A model generated the notes under the pieces. That model made no database searches. It saw only the letters and a list, made by a program, of their open reading frames with translations, and was not told the DNA's origin. Below, in pieces: positions 26,230 through 33,737 of a stretch of DNA of 64,000 bases (its first letter is position 1; each line of letters opens with the position of its first letter). Made by a program: the position numbers and the translations under genes. The DNA is from Paracoccus tegillarcae. GTDB taxonomy: Bacteria > Pseudomonadota > Alphaproteobacteria > Rhodobacterales > Rhodobacteraceae. The stretch covers positions 1,881,001 to 1,945,000 of the forward strand of contig NZ_CP025408.1 in NCBI RefSeq assembly GCF_002847305.1. Direction: 5' to 3'.

Positions 26230-26304
26230 GGGCGGTTAGCTCAGCGGTAGAGCACTACGTTGACATCGTAGTGGCCACTGGTTCGATCCCAGTACCGCCC
26301 ACCA
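26230..26304 (+). tRNA. tRNA-Val (anticodon GAC)
   Basis: A complete cloverleaf: acceptor stem GGGCGGT / ACCGCCC, D-arm with TAGCTCAGCGGTAGAGCA, anticodon stem CTACG / CGTAG around the loop TTGACAT, T-arm with GGTTCGATCCC, and an encoded ACCA end. The anticodon GAC is at 26262-26264 and reads GUC and GUU valine codons. Confidence 0.97.
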
Positions 26305-26312
26305 TTGTTCGC

Positions 26313-26337
26313 GCCCCCGGAAGGCCGGGGGCATTTC
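26313..26337 (+). terminator. Hairpin between tRNA-Val and rpmJ
   Basis: GCCCCCGG / CCGGGGGC stem with a four-base loop followed by ATTTCGTTTT. It lies nine bases after the tRNA and may terminate or process the transcript ahead of rpmJ. Confidence 0.65.
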
Positions 26338-26379
26338 GTTTTCAGGCGCCGTCGCGGCGCTGACAGCAGGAGAAGACCT

Positions 26380-26505
26380 ATGAAGGTTGTCAATTCGCTC
26401 CGGTCGCTGAAGAACCGGCACCGCGACTGCCAAGTGGTGCGTCGCAAGGGCCGGATCTACGTGATCAACAAGACCAACCGTCGCTTCAAGGCCCGTCAGG
26501 GCTGA
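26380..26505 (+). CDS. rpmJ: 50S ribosomal protein L36
   Basis: A 41-residue, very basic protein ([20 protein letters not shown] to KARQG). It is the zinc-free paralogue type: only one Cys is present where the zinc-ribbon form has three Cys and a His. The length and the [13 protein letters not shown] core are typical of alphaproteobacterial L36. A CAGGAGAAG site precedes the ATG, and a hairpin terminator follows 28 bp after the stop. Confidence 0.96.
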   Translation: MKVVNSLRSLKNRHRDCQVVRRKGRIYVINKTNRRFKARQG

Positions 26506-26532
26506 GGCGCGGAGCACCCGCAAGACGAAATG

Positions 26533-26557
26533 ACCCGCCCTCGCCGGCGGGTTTTTT
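26533..26557 (+). terminator. rpmJ terminator
   Basis: ACCCGCC / GGCGGGT stem with a six-base loop followed by TTTTTT. It partly precedes the start of the next gene. Confidence 0.85.
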
Positions 26558-26574
26558 CATGGCAGAGGGCAGAC

Positions 26575-27096
26575 ATGACCTCGGATAGTTTTGAGATCCG
26601 CCGACACCGTGCTGACGGCAAGCGATCCTGGGCGGCCTATTCGCCCTGCGGTCAGTATCGCTATGGCCTGTCTCGGCGCTGGGGCAGCGGGCCGGCGCTG
26701 CTATATGTGATGCTGAACCCCTCGACTGCCACGGAAATGGCCAATGACCCGACCATCGAGCGCTGTGAACGCCGGGCGCGGGCATTGGGCTTTGACGGCT
26801 TGGGCGTGGTCAACCTGTTCGCCTATCGCGCGACGCGCCCTGAGGATCTTCGGCGGGCCGCTGATCCGGTCGGACCGCTGAACGACGATGCGATTCGCGC
26901 AGCGGCGTTGCGTGCGGATCGGGTGCTATGTGCCTGGGGCGTTCACGGCGATCATCTGGGGCGCGCCGAACAGGTGCGGGCGGCATTGCGGGGGCTGCGG
27001 CGACCGATGCTGCATCTGGGTCTGACCAAGGCGGGGCATCCGCGCCACCCCTTGTATGTTTCTTATGCCAGATCGCCAGCGGATTGGTATTGTTAA
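26575..27096 (+). CDS. DUF1643 domain protein
   Basis: A 173-residue protein matching DUF1643: YSPCGQYRYGLSRRWG near the start, LLYVMLNPSTATEMANDPTIERC (about residues 43-65) and FAYRATRPEDLR. The family has no assigned activity and is often found near mobile or defence genes, but here it sits among ribosomal genes. The ATG at 26575 directly follows the rpmJ terminator region; the frame continues upstream to 26530 through the hairpin, which is unlikely to be translated. Confidence 0.86.
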   Translation: MTSDSFEIRRHRADGKRSWAAYSPCGQYRYGLSRRWGSGPALLYVMLNPSTATEMANDPTIERCERRARALGFDGLGVVNLFAYRATRPEDLRRAADPVGPLNDDAIRAAALRADRVLCAWGVHGDHLGRAEQVRAALRGLRRPMLHLGLTKAGHPRHPLYVSYARSPADWYC

Positions 27097-27184
27097 CCTT
27101 TTATTAATCAAGTGCTTTGAGAAGCTGCACTGGCTGGCATATTGTTGAGCAGGTACCAGTTTGCCTGTTCCAAGAGGTGTTGAG

Positions 27185-28252
27185 ATGTTGATGATAGCAG
27201 GGCTGATGAGCCTGCTCATGGTCGGTGTTGCCGTCGATATGAGCATCGCGGGCGCGACGTCACATGATGACGATGATGACCTGCCTGTCGGCGGTCCGGA
27301 CGAGCAGCCCGGCGAGGATCAGGACATGGGCGATCATGAGCCTGACGAGCCGGAGGCGGGTGTCGCCGATGAGGCCGGGCCCGACCTGCCCGTTGATCCC
27401 GCCGTGCCAGATGAATCCGCCGTGCCAGATGAAACAGATGATGTGATTGACGAGAACGCCGAGCCGGTCATCGATGAGGCGACGACCACCGATGCATCCG
27501 ATCTGGATCAGGTGTTGGTCGGCACTGACGGCTTTGATGCGCTGATGGGTTATGACGGCGATGATCTGCTGCAGGGCTTTCGCGGCGACGATGATCTGCG
27601 CGGCGGTCAGGGCGACGATACGCTGGAGGGCGGCGACGGCGATGACTGGCTGCAGGGCGAATCGGATTACGGTCCCGGCGGCAATGATCTGCTGGATGGC
27701 GGCGCGGGCAATGACTCGCTGGCCGGTCAGGGTGGCGACGATACCATTCTGGGCGGCGACGGCGACGACACCATGCAGGGCGGCGATGGCAATGACAGCA
27801 TGATGGGCGGCGCCGGGCGCGACTGGATCGACGGCAATGCCGGTGACGACACGCTGATCGCCGGTGACGGCGACGACGATTTGAGCGGCGGTGAGGGCGA
27901 CGATCTGCTGATTGGCAATGACGGTTCCGAAACGGCCTGGCTGCATGGCGGCGAGGGCGATGACACGCTGATGCCGGGCGCGGGCGACTTTGCCGAGGGG
28001 CAGGAGGGGGCGGATCTGTATGTCTTGCGTGAGGGCGAGGGCGCGCTGCCTGTCATCTCGGGCTTTGATGGCGCAGAGGATCAACTGGAAATATCCTTGT
28101 CAGCGGATCGCGCTGAAGATGCGCAGATCGAATTGATCGAGGATGATGACGGCAGCCTGCTGCTGCAGGTTGACGGGCAGCCCGTTGCACGACTGGTCGG
28201 GGCCGTGAACGCCGACGGGGTGAATGTGCTGGTCAACCATCCCCAAGTCTGA
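27185..28252 (+). CDS. RTX (hemolysin-type) calcium-binding repeat protein
   Basis: A 355-residue protein. The N-terminus has one hydrophobic segment (about residues 2-22), then a 90-residue acidic linker rich in Asp, Glu and Pro with a duplicated VPDESAVPDE motif. From about residue 115 to 265 it carries roughly fifteen GGxGxDx(L/I/W) nonapeptides (such as GGDGDDTMQ), which wind into a calcium-loaded beta-roll. The C-terminal ~70 residues (ISGFDGAEDQLEI and DDDGSLLLQVDG) resemble the end domain often following RTX repeats. It may be anchored to the membrane or exported by a type I system such as the one at 37.8-41 kb; neither is proven. Start by ATG at 27185 after GAGG. Confidence 0.88.
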   Translation: MLMIAGLMSLLMVGVAVDMSIAGATSHDDDDDLPVGGPDEQPGEDQDMGDHEPDEPEAGVADEAGPDLPVDPAVPDESAVPDETDDVIDENAEPVIDEATTTDASDLDQVLVGTDGFDALMGYDGDDLLQGFRGDDDLRGGQGDDTLEGGDGDDWLQGESDYGPGGNDLLDGGAGNDSLAGQGGDDTILGGDGDDTMQGGDGNDSMMGGAGRDWIDGNAGDDTLIAGDGDDDLSGGEGDDLLIGNDGSETAWLHGGEGDDTLMPGAGDFAEGQEGADLYVLREGEGALPVISGFDGAEDQLEISLSADRAEDAQIELIEDDDGSLLLQVDGQPVARLVGAVNADGVNVLVNHPQV

Positions 28253-28324
28253 ACCCAGATCGTATGAATTGATTAAAATCGGGCCTGCTATTATTAATAA
28301 GAGAGGGAAGATCAGGCGGAATAG

Positions 28325-29125
28325 ATGAGCGATATCGATTTAGGTTTGGATGGCTTGACGGTCTGCTGCCTCAGCAACGATCGCGAGATTCTGGATCTGA
28401 ATCTGAGGGCCTCGCCAGTCATTGCATCTGGTCGTTTGCAGTTGGATGTCGAGATGGACGCGCCGTCGGCCACCATCGGCTATAACAGACTGCTTGAGCG
28501 GCATCCGACGGATATCTGTATCCTTGTCCATCACGATGTCTATTTGCCTGACGGCTGGGACCGGCTGCTGATGCGCCGTATCGCCGAGGTCGAGGCCCAT
28601 GACCCGGACTGGGCCGTGATCGCCGCGTCCGGAATCGGGCCGGATGGGCGGCATTGGGGCCCCGTCTGGTCATCCGCCTTTTCGCGCGTGCTGGGCGGCG
28701 TCACAGCCGCGCCCCAGCCTATTCAGGCCGCGGATGAGTTGCTGATTGTTTTCCGGGCCGATACCGGGCTGCGCTTTGATGAAGAACTGCCGCATTTCCA
28801 TTTTCACGGGCTGGATATCGTTCAAACCGTGCTGGCGGCAGGGAAGGGCGCCTATAATGTGCCCTTGCCGCTGATCCATAACGACCGTTTCGCAAAGATG
28901 CTGGGCGATGATTATCGGGATGGATATCGCCATATGCAGCGGAAATGGCGCGATGTACTGCCGCTGATGTCCACGACAGTCAAGATTTCCTGGCACGGAT
29001 TGCACCTGCGTCGTGCGCTGCGCCGGATGAAGAACTATAGTGCGGTGGGCAGCGAGCGCGCTTCGCGCAACGACACGCCGCCGCAGGTTTATGCCGAACG
29101 CTGCTGCTGGTCGTCTGTCGGATAG
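28325..29125 (+). CDS. StrF-type glycosyltransferase-like protein (Glyco_tranf_2_5)
   Basis: A 266-residue soluble protein with a GT-A-like fold. The segment ATIGYNRLLERHPTDICILVHHDVYLPDGWDRLL (with DV as the metal-binding acidic pair region) is the signature of the StrF/Glyco_tranf_2_5 group, which is found in surface-glycan and streptomycin clusters. Later, FHFHGLDIVQTVLAAGKGAYNVPLPLIHND is also typical. Donor and acceptor sugars are unknown. It follows the RTX gene by 72 bp on the same strand and precedes rpsO. Confidence 0.8.
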   Translation: MSDIDLGLDGLTVCCLSNDREILDLNLRASPVIASGRLQLDVEMDAPSATIGYNRLLERHPTDICILVHHDVYLPDGWDRLLMRRIAEVEAHDPDWAVIAASGIGPDGRHWGPVWSSAFSRVLGGVTAAPQPIQAADELLIVFRADTGLRFDEELPHFHFHGLDIVQTVLAAGKGAYNVPLPLIHNDRFAKMLGDDYRDGYRHMQRKWRDVLPLMSTTVKISWHGLHLRRALRRMKNYSAVGSERASRNDTPPQVYAERCCWSSVG

Positions 29126-29162
29126 TCGCGTCGCGCCTCTTTCCTTTTCGCGCAATTCCCCC

Positions 29163-29196
29163 TATACGCGCCCATCCGCCAGAGCGATTCTGGCGG
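29163..29196 (+). promoter_or_regulatory. rpsO promoter -10 and leader hairpin
   Basis: A TATACG -10-like box at 29163 is followed within eight bases by a strong hairpin, CCGCCAGA / TCTGGCGG with a five-base loop (29176-29196). It lacks a T-tract, so it reads as a 5'-leader structure of rpsO and not a terminator. S15 represses its own mRNA in several bacteria through leader structures; that role here is inference. Confidence 0.45.
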
Positions 29197-29268
29197 GTGC
29201 TCCATGGGCCTGTGCTGGACGACATCCCGGCCTGCGCCATAACCCTTTGATCTGAAAAGGAGACCCCG

Positions 29269-29538
29269 ATGTCGATTACGGTTGAAGAAAAGAACAAGGT
29301 CATGAAGGACTTTGCGACGAAAGAAGGCGACACCGGCTCGCCCGAAGTTCAGGTCGCGATCCTGACCTCGCGTATTTCCACGCTGACCGAGCATTTCAAG
29401 ACGCACAAGAAAGACAACCACAGCCGCCGTGGGTTGCTGATGATGGTCGCGCAGCGTCGTAAGCTGCTGGACTATCTCAAGCGCAATGATGAGGCCCGTT
29501 ACCAGGACCTGATCAAGCGTCTGGGCATCCGCCGCTAA
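29269..29538 (+). CDS. rpsO: 30S ribosomal protein S15
   Basis: An 89-residue primary 16S rRNA-binding protein of the small-subunit platform. Family landmarks are [17 protein letters not shown] (about residues 22-38), the [15 protein letters not shown] loop that contacts rRNA, and [12 protein letters not shown]. An AAAAGGAGA site precedes the ATG. In most proteobacteria pnp follows directly; here a DUF2254 gene in the opposite orientation intervenes. Confidence 0.98.
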   Translation: MSITVEEKNKVMKDFATKEGDTGSPEVQVAILTSRISTLTEHFKTHKKDNHSRRGLLMMVAQRRKLLDYLKRNDEARYQDLIKRLGIRR

Positions 29539-29561
29539 GCGCCCGTCTTTCGGGAAAGAAT

Positions 29562-29590
29562 ACGCCCGTGCCGCAAGGCGCGGGCGTTTG
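29562..29590 (+). terminator. rpsO terminator
   Basis: ACGCCCGTGCC / GGCGCGGGCGT stem (one G-U pair) with a GCAA loop, followed by TTGTGT. It separates rpsO from the convergent DUF2254 gene and may serve both. Confidence 0.8.
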
Positions 29591-29598
29591 TGTCTGGT

Positions 29599-30876
29599 TC
29601 AGGCCGCAGCATCCTCGATGGCGCGCTTATAAATGCTTTTCAGCCGCCCCTTTTCCGCCTCGGTCGACAGCGCTTCGAGCGACCGCTCATAGGCCAGATC
29701 AAGCTGATGCTGCGCCGCCCGCCGTGAGGCCATCGGCCCGATCCGCGTCAGCGCGGTCAGCGATTTCAGCAGGCGCGACATCACGTCGATCTGCGCCGCG
29801 CCGTCGCGGGCGATCAGGTTGAACGCGTCCTCGTACATGTCCTCATAGATCAGCGGCAGCACGCTGACATTGGGGTATTCGGGCTCTTTCTTCTCGGCCT
29901 CGGCCCAGGCCTCGCCCCAATAGCTGAGCAGCCGCGTCTGCCGTCCGATCACGTCAATCGCGGTGCCCGGGTCATTCACCGCGGGCGAGAGGGCGCGCAG
30001 CGCCACCTCGGTCAGGGCGATCAACCCAAATCGGGGGTCCTGATCAAAGCTGCGATTGGGGCCGAATTCAAACGCATTATGGACCAGATGTTCGATCCCC
30101 TCGGGCAACACGTCGCCCTGGCTGTGGATATGGGCCAGCAGAGAATCCTCGTAGACAAAGCTGCCCGGCAGAACCAGAACATCGATCTGCAGCGATTCCT
30201 GTTCGCAAATATCGGCAAGCAGCTTGATCGTGATGAACTGGACATAGCCGACGGTGCTGGCGCGAACAGGCAGACCCCTGCGGGCCTGATGGGCGACATC
30301 GGGCAGGGATTTGCCGCCGAGGAACGGGTATTGCAGGCGATTTTCCATGGCCTCTTTCGCGGTGTTCTCGATCCGCGAGATGGTATCGGCAACGCGGCCC
30401 AACTTGGTCAGCTGGTTGATCAGGCGCAGCAGTGCGACGACGATCATCGCAATGACGACCAGCGTCACGATGAACAACAGCGCGCGTCCCTGCGGTCCGT
30501 AGAAGCTGACCTTGAGCGCGATCAGCCCCACGATGCTGAAGAGGAAAGACCCGACAAAGGTGGCCAGCGATGACTGGACGATCTCGTCCTCGGTCAGCAG
30601 GCCGGTGGCCCGCGCCGTGCCGTTCGAGGTGGCCGAACTATAGGCCGAGGTCAGCGCGCCGAGGGAAAAGGTGGTGATGGTCAGCATGCTGGTGGCGATG
30701 ATCGTCAGCAGGCTGTCGATGGCATCGGTGCTGATCTCGAAAGGCAGCGCCCAAGGCAGATAGTTCGTCGCCAGTGACGCCAGCGCCGCCACGATCAGCC
30801 CCATCACCGCATAGGAGGCCACATGCACCATAAGGGTCCGCCGCAGCCGGTTCAGTATCCATCTGATTTTGGTCAT
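29599..30876 (-). CDS. DUF2254 membrane protein
   Basis: A 425-residue inner-membrane protein with four hydrophobic segments in the first 160 residues (VASYAVMGLIVAALASLAT, SLLTIIATSMLTITTFSLGAL, TFVGSFLFSIVGLIAL, ALLFIVTLVVIAMIVVALL). The soluble second half includes DQDPRFGLIALTEVALRALSPAVNDPGTA, the DUF2254 hallmark. No function is established for the family. A start at 30897 seven codons earlier is possible. The gene sits between rpsO and pnp on the opposite strand, breaking the usual rpsO-pnp pair. Confidence 0.9.
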   Translation of the reverse strand: MTKIRWILNRLRRTLMVHVASYAVMGLIVAALASLATNYLPWALPFEISTDAIDSLLTIIATSMLTITTFSLGALTSAYSSATSNGTARATGLLTEDEIVQSSLATFVGSFLFSIVGLIALKVSFYGPQGRALLFIVTLVVIAMIVVALLRLINQLTKLGRVADTISRIENTAKEAMENRLQYPFLGGKSLPDVAHQARRGLPVRASTVGYVQFITIKLLADICEQESLQIDVLVLPGSFVYEDSLLAHIHSQGDVLPEGIEHLVHNAFEFGPNRSFDQDPRFGLIALTEVALRALSPAVNDPGTAIDVIGRQTRLLSYWGEAWAEAEKKEPEYPNVSVLPLIYEDMYEDAFNLIARDGAAQIDVMSRLLKSLTALTRIGPMASRRAAQHQLDLAYERSLEALSTEAEKGRLKSIYKRAIEDAAA

Positions 30877-31122
30877 CGCGCTATCTTTTCGGGTCAATCA
30901 TCTTGCAGTGTCTGTTTGCCGCAAAATTGGGGCAAAGGGAAATGCCCCTTTCGTGGGTTCTGCTGCGCCCTGCCGATTGGTCTGAAATGTCTGGATGGCC
31001 CAGAGGCGGGGCTGGCTGGCGACCTTTTTACGCCCACTTCCCAACACCTTCCATTTCCTGTAAACGCCCCCAATCTGAGACGTATCGTTCGGCCCCGGGG
31101 CGACGCATAAGGATCGGGGTAC

Positions 31123-31175
31123 GGCGGCAATGGGGCCGCCATTTGAACGGCGCGGCCAGAGGGCTGGCCCGCGCC
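31123..31175 (+). promoter_or_regulatory. pnp 5' leader with two hairpins
   Basis: Two stems precede the ribosome site: GGCGGC / GCCGCC (31123-31140) and a long GGCGCGGCCAG / CTGGCCCGCGCC stem with one bulged G (31149-31175). The second ends five bases before the AAGAGGAAAC site. In E. coli, RNase III cuts a pnp leader stem and PNPase then degrades the leader to repress itself; the position here fits the same mechanism. Structure is seen, mechanism inferred. Confidence 0.6.
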
Positions 31176-31188
31176 AAGAGGAAACAAG

Positions 31189-33333
31189 ATGTTTGAAGAA
31201 GTAAGAAAATCAATCCAGTGGGGCGAAGAAACGCTGACACTGGAAACGGGCAAGGTTGCCCGCCAGGCTGATGGCAGCGTCATTGCCACGCTTGGCGAGA
31301 CCAGCGTCATGGCCAACGTGACCTATGCGCGCGAGCCCAAGCCCGGTCAGGATTTCTTTCCGCTGACCGTGCATTACAACGAAAAAACCTATGCCGCCGG
31401 CAAGATCCCCGGTGGCTTCTTCAAGCGCGAAGGCCGTCCGACCGAAAAAGAGACGCTGACCTCGCGCCTGATCGACCGTCCGATCCGCCCGCTGTTCGTC
31501 AAGGGCTTCAAGAACGAAGTTCTGGTGATCTGCACCGTGCTGTCGCACGATCTGGTCAATGACCCCGACATCGTGGCGATGATCGCCGCGTCGGCTGCGC
31601 TGACCATTTCGGGCGTTCCGTTCATGGGCCCGATTGCTGCGGCGCGTGTCGGCTTTGCCGATGGCGACTATGTGCTGAACCCCGAAGTTGCGGATATGGA
31701 CCAGCTGCGCAACAACCCCGAGCAGCGCCTGGATCTGATCGTCGCCGGCACCAAGGACGCCGTGATGATGGTGGAATCGGAAGCATACGAGCTGTCCGAG
31801 GCTGAAATGCTGGGTGCCGTCAAATTCGGCCACGAGCAGATGCAGCCGGTGATCGACCTGATCATCGACTTTGCCGAAGACGCCGCAAAAGAACCGTTTG
31901 ATTACCAGCCGCCGGAATACGGTGCGCTGTATGACAAGGTGAAATCGCTGGGCGAGGCCGATATGCGCGCCGCCTATGCGATCAAGGACAAGAGCGACCG
32001 TCAGGACGCTGTTGCCGCGACCAAGACCAAGATCAAGGATGGCCTGTCGGAAGACGAACTGGCCGACGCAAATCTGGGTTCGGCGCTGAAAAAGCTGGAA
32101 TCGGGCATCCTGCGCGGTGACATCATCAATGGTGGCGCACGCATCGACGGCCGCGACACCAAGACCGTTCGCGCGATCGACTGCGAAGTGGGCTTCTTGC
32201 CGCGCACGCACGGTTCGGCGCTGTTCACCCGTGGTGAAACGCAGGGTCTGGTTGTGACCACGCTGGGCACCGGTGACGATGAGCAGATCATCGACGCGCT
32301 GCATGGCAATTTCCGTTCCAACTTTCTGCTGCACTATAACTTCCCGCCGTATTCGGTCGGCGAGGTTGGCCGCTTTGGCCCTCCGGGTCGTCGTGAAATC
32401 GGTCATGGCAAGCTGGCATGGCGTGCGTTGCAGGCCGTTCTGCCTGCTGCGACCGACTTTCCCTATACCATCCGCGTCGTGTCCGAGATCACGGAATCGA
32501 ACGGTTCGTCCAGCATGGCTTCGGTCTGCGGCGGTTCGCTGTCGATGATGGATGCGGGTGTGCCGCTGAAGGCGCCGGTTGCCGGTGTCGCCATGGGTCT
32601 GATCCTTGAAGATGACGGCAAATACGCCGTTCTGACCGACATTCTGGGTGACGAAGATCACCTGGGTGACATGGACTTCAAGGTGGCTGGTACCGAAAAC
32701 GGCATCACCAGCCTGCAGATGGACATCAAGGTTGCCGGCATCACGCCGGAAATCATGGAGCAGGCGCTTGCGCAGGCGAAAGATGGCCGGCTGCACATTC
32801 TGGAAGAGATGGGCAAGGCACTGACCGAAGGTCGCCGTGAATTCAGCGCCCATGCGCCGCGCATCGAGACCATGCAGATCCCGACCGACAAGATCCGTGA
32901 AGTGATCGGTTCGGGCGGCAAGGTCATCCGCGAGATCGTGGAAGTCTCGGGTGCCAAGGTCGATATCAATGACGATGGCATCATCAAGATCGCCAGCGCC
33001 AACGGCGATTCGATCAAGAAGGCATACGAGATGATCCACTCGATCGTCGCCGAGCCGGAAGAAGGCCAGATCTACACCGGCAAGGTGGTGAAGCTGGTTG
33101 ATTTCGGTGCCTTTGTGAACTTCTTCGGCAAGCGTGACGGGCTGGTCCATGTCAGCCAGATCGCCAACAAGCGGTTGGGTCACCCCTCCGAGGCGCTGAA
33201 AGAGGGCCAGGAGGTCAAGGTTAAGCTGCTGGGCTTTGACGACCGTGGCAAGGTGCGCCTTGGCATGAAGATGGTCGATCAGGAAACCGGTGAAGAAGTC
33301 ACCGAAGCCAAGGAAGAGGCTGGCTCGGAATAA
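31189..33333 (+). CDS. pnp: Polyribonucleotide nucleotidyltransferase (PNPase)
   Basis: A 714-residue exoribonuclease that degrades RNA phosphorolytically in the degradosome. Two RNase PH domains are recognisable ([20 protein letters not shown] in the first; [20 protein letters not shown] and [20 protein letters not shown] in the second), followed by the KH domain ([17 protein letters not shown], about residues 560-576) and the S1 domain ([20 protein letters not shown]). Length matches the family. It needs its own promoter, because the upstream rpsO is cut off by an opposed gene and a terminator. Confidence 0.98.
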   Translation: MFEEVRKSIQWGEETLTLETGKVARQADGSVIATLGETSVMANVTYAREPKPGQDFFPLTVHYNEKTYAAGKIPGGFFKREGRPTEKETLTSRLIDRPIRPLFVKGFKNEVLVICTVLSHDLVNDPDIVAMIAASAALTISGVPFMGPIAAARVGFADGDYVLNPEVADMDQLRNNPEQRLDLIVAGTKDAVMMVESEAYELSEAEMLGAVKFGHEQMQPVIDLIIDFAEDAAKEPFDYQPPEYGALYDKVKSLGEADMRAAYAIKDKSDRQDAVAATKTKIKDGLSEDELADANLGSALKKLESGILRGDIINGGARIDGRDTKTVRAIDCEVGFLPRTHGSALFTRGETQGLVVTTLGTGDDEQIIDALHGNFRSNFLLHYNFPPYSVGEVGRFGPPGRREIGHGKLAWRALQAVLPAATDFPYTIRVVSEITESNGSSSMASVCGGSLSMMDAGVPLKAPVAGVAMGLILEDDGKYAVLTDILGDEDHLGDMDFKVAGTENGITSLQMDIKVAGITPEIMEQALAQAKDGRLHILEEMGKALTEGRREFSAHAPRIETMQIPTDKIREVIGSGGKVIREIVEVSGAKVDINDDGIIKIASANGDSIKKAYEMIHSIVAEPEEGQIYTGKVVKLVDFGAFVNFFGKRDGLVHVSQIANKRLGHPSEALKEGQEVKVKLLGFDDRGKVRLGMKMVDQETGEEVTEAKEEAGSE

Positions 33334-33360
33334 ATCCGTTCGGTCTTTGGTATTCAGGGA

Positions 33361-33392
33361 AGGCCGCGACATGTTCGCGGCCTTTCTTTTTG
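33361..33392 (+). terminator. pnp terminator
   Basis: GGCCGCGA / TCGCGGCC stem with a five-base loop followed by TTTCTTTTT, 28 bp after the pnp stop. Confidence 0.9.
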
Positions 33393-33737
33393 CAAGGTCG
33401 CGGCGGCGGGGATAGCTGCCGGGCAGGTTTCCCTTTTTAACAGCGCGCTGAATGGTTGAACGCTCGTTTGCGACGATGGGCCAGGTCCTGTGCACGATCA
33501 GCCGATAACGCATCGTATCGCAATGTTCAGACGCCCTATGTCTTTCACAACGTAGATGACTGGCAATTCGAGCGGACCGATTTTCTGGCGCAGGCGGTCA
33601 CGTTGCCTGAGGCCGATCCGATGATCTCGGTCGTTTGTCTGCGTGACACGGCGGATATGCCGATCCCGCCTCGCGAGGCAGGAACTTTTCCGTGATCTGC
33701 AGCCTTGAGTTGAGTGATCCGTGAGGAGGGACCAGCC
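33393..33737. other. 345-bp gap before the sugar dehydrogenase, no supported gene
   Basis: Only a 79-codon frame at 33456-33695 is open here. It has no ribosome site, no recognisable domain and a composition like non-coding sequence. The last 40 bp hold the GTGAGGAGGGA ribosome site of the next gene. No repeats or strong hairpins were seen. Confidence 0.6.

Noticed and set aside
27560..27960. Tandem GGCGACGA-type DNA repeats that could suggest a repeat array
   Set aside because: They are in frame and encode RTX nonapeptides, so this is protein repetition and not a CRISPR or satellite array.
31210..33513. 767-codon open frame on the minus strand
   Set aside because: Antisense to pnp, with His/Asp/Gln-rich composition typical of a shadow frame.
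33456..33695. 79-codon open frame before the sugar dehydrogenase
   Set aside because: No ribosome site, no domain, unusual residue mix; treated as intergenic.
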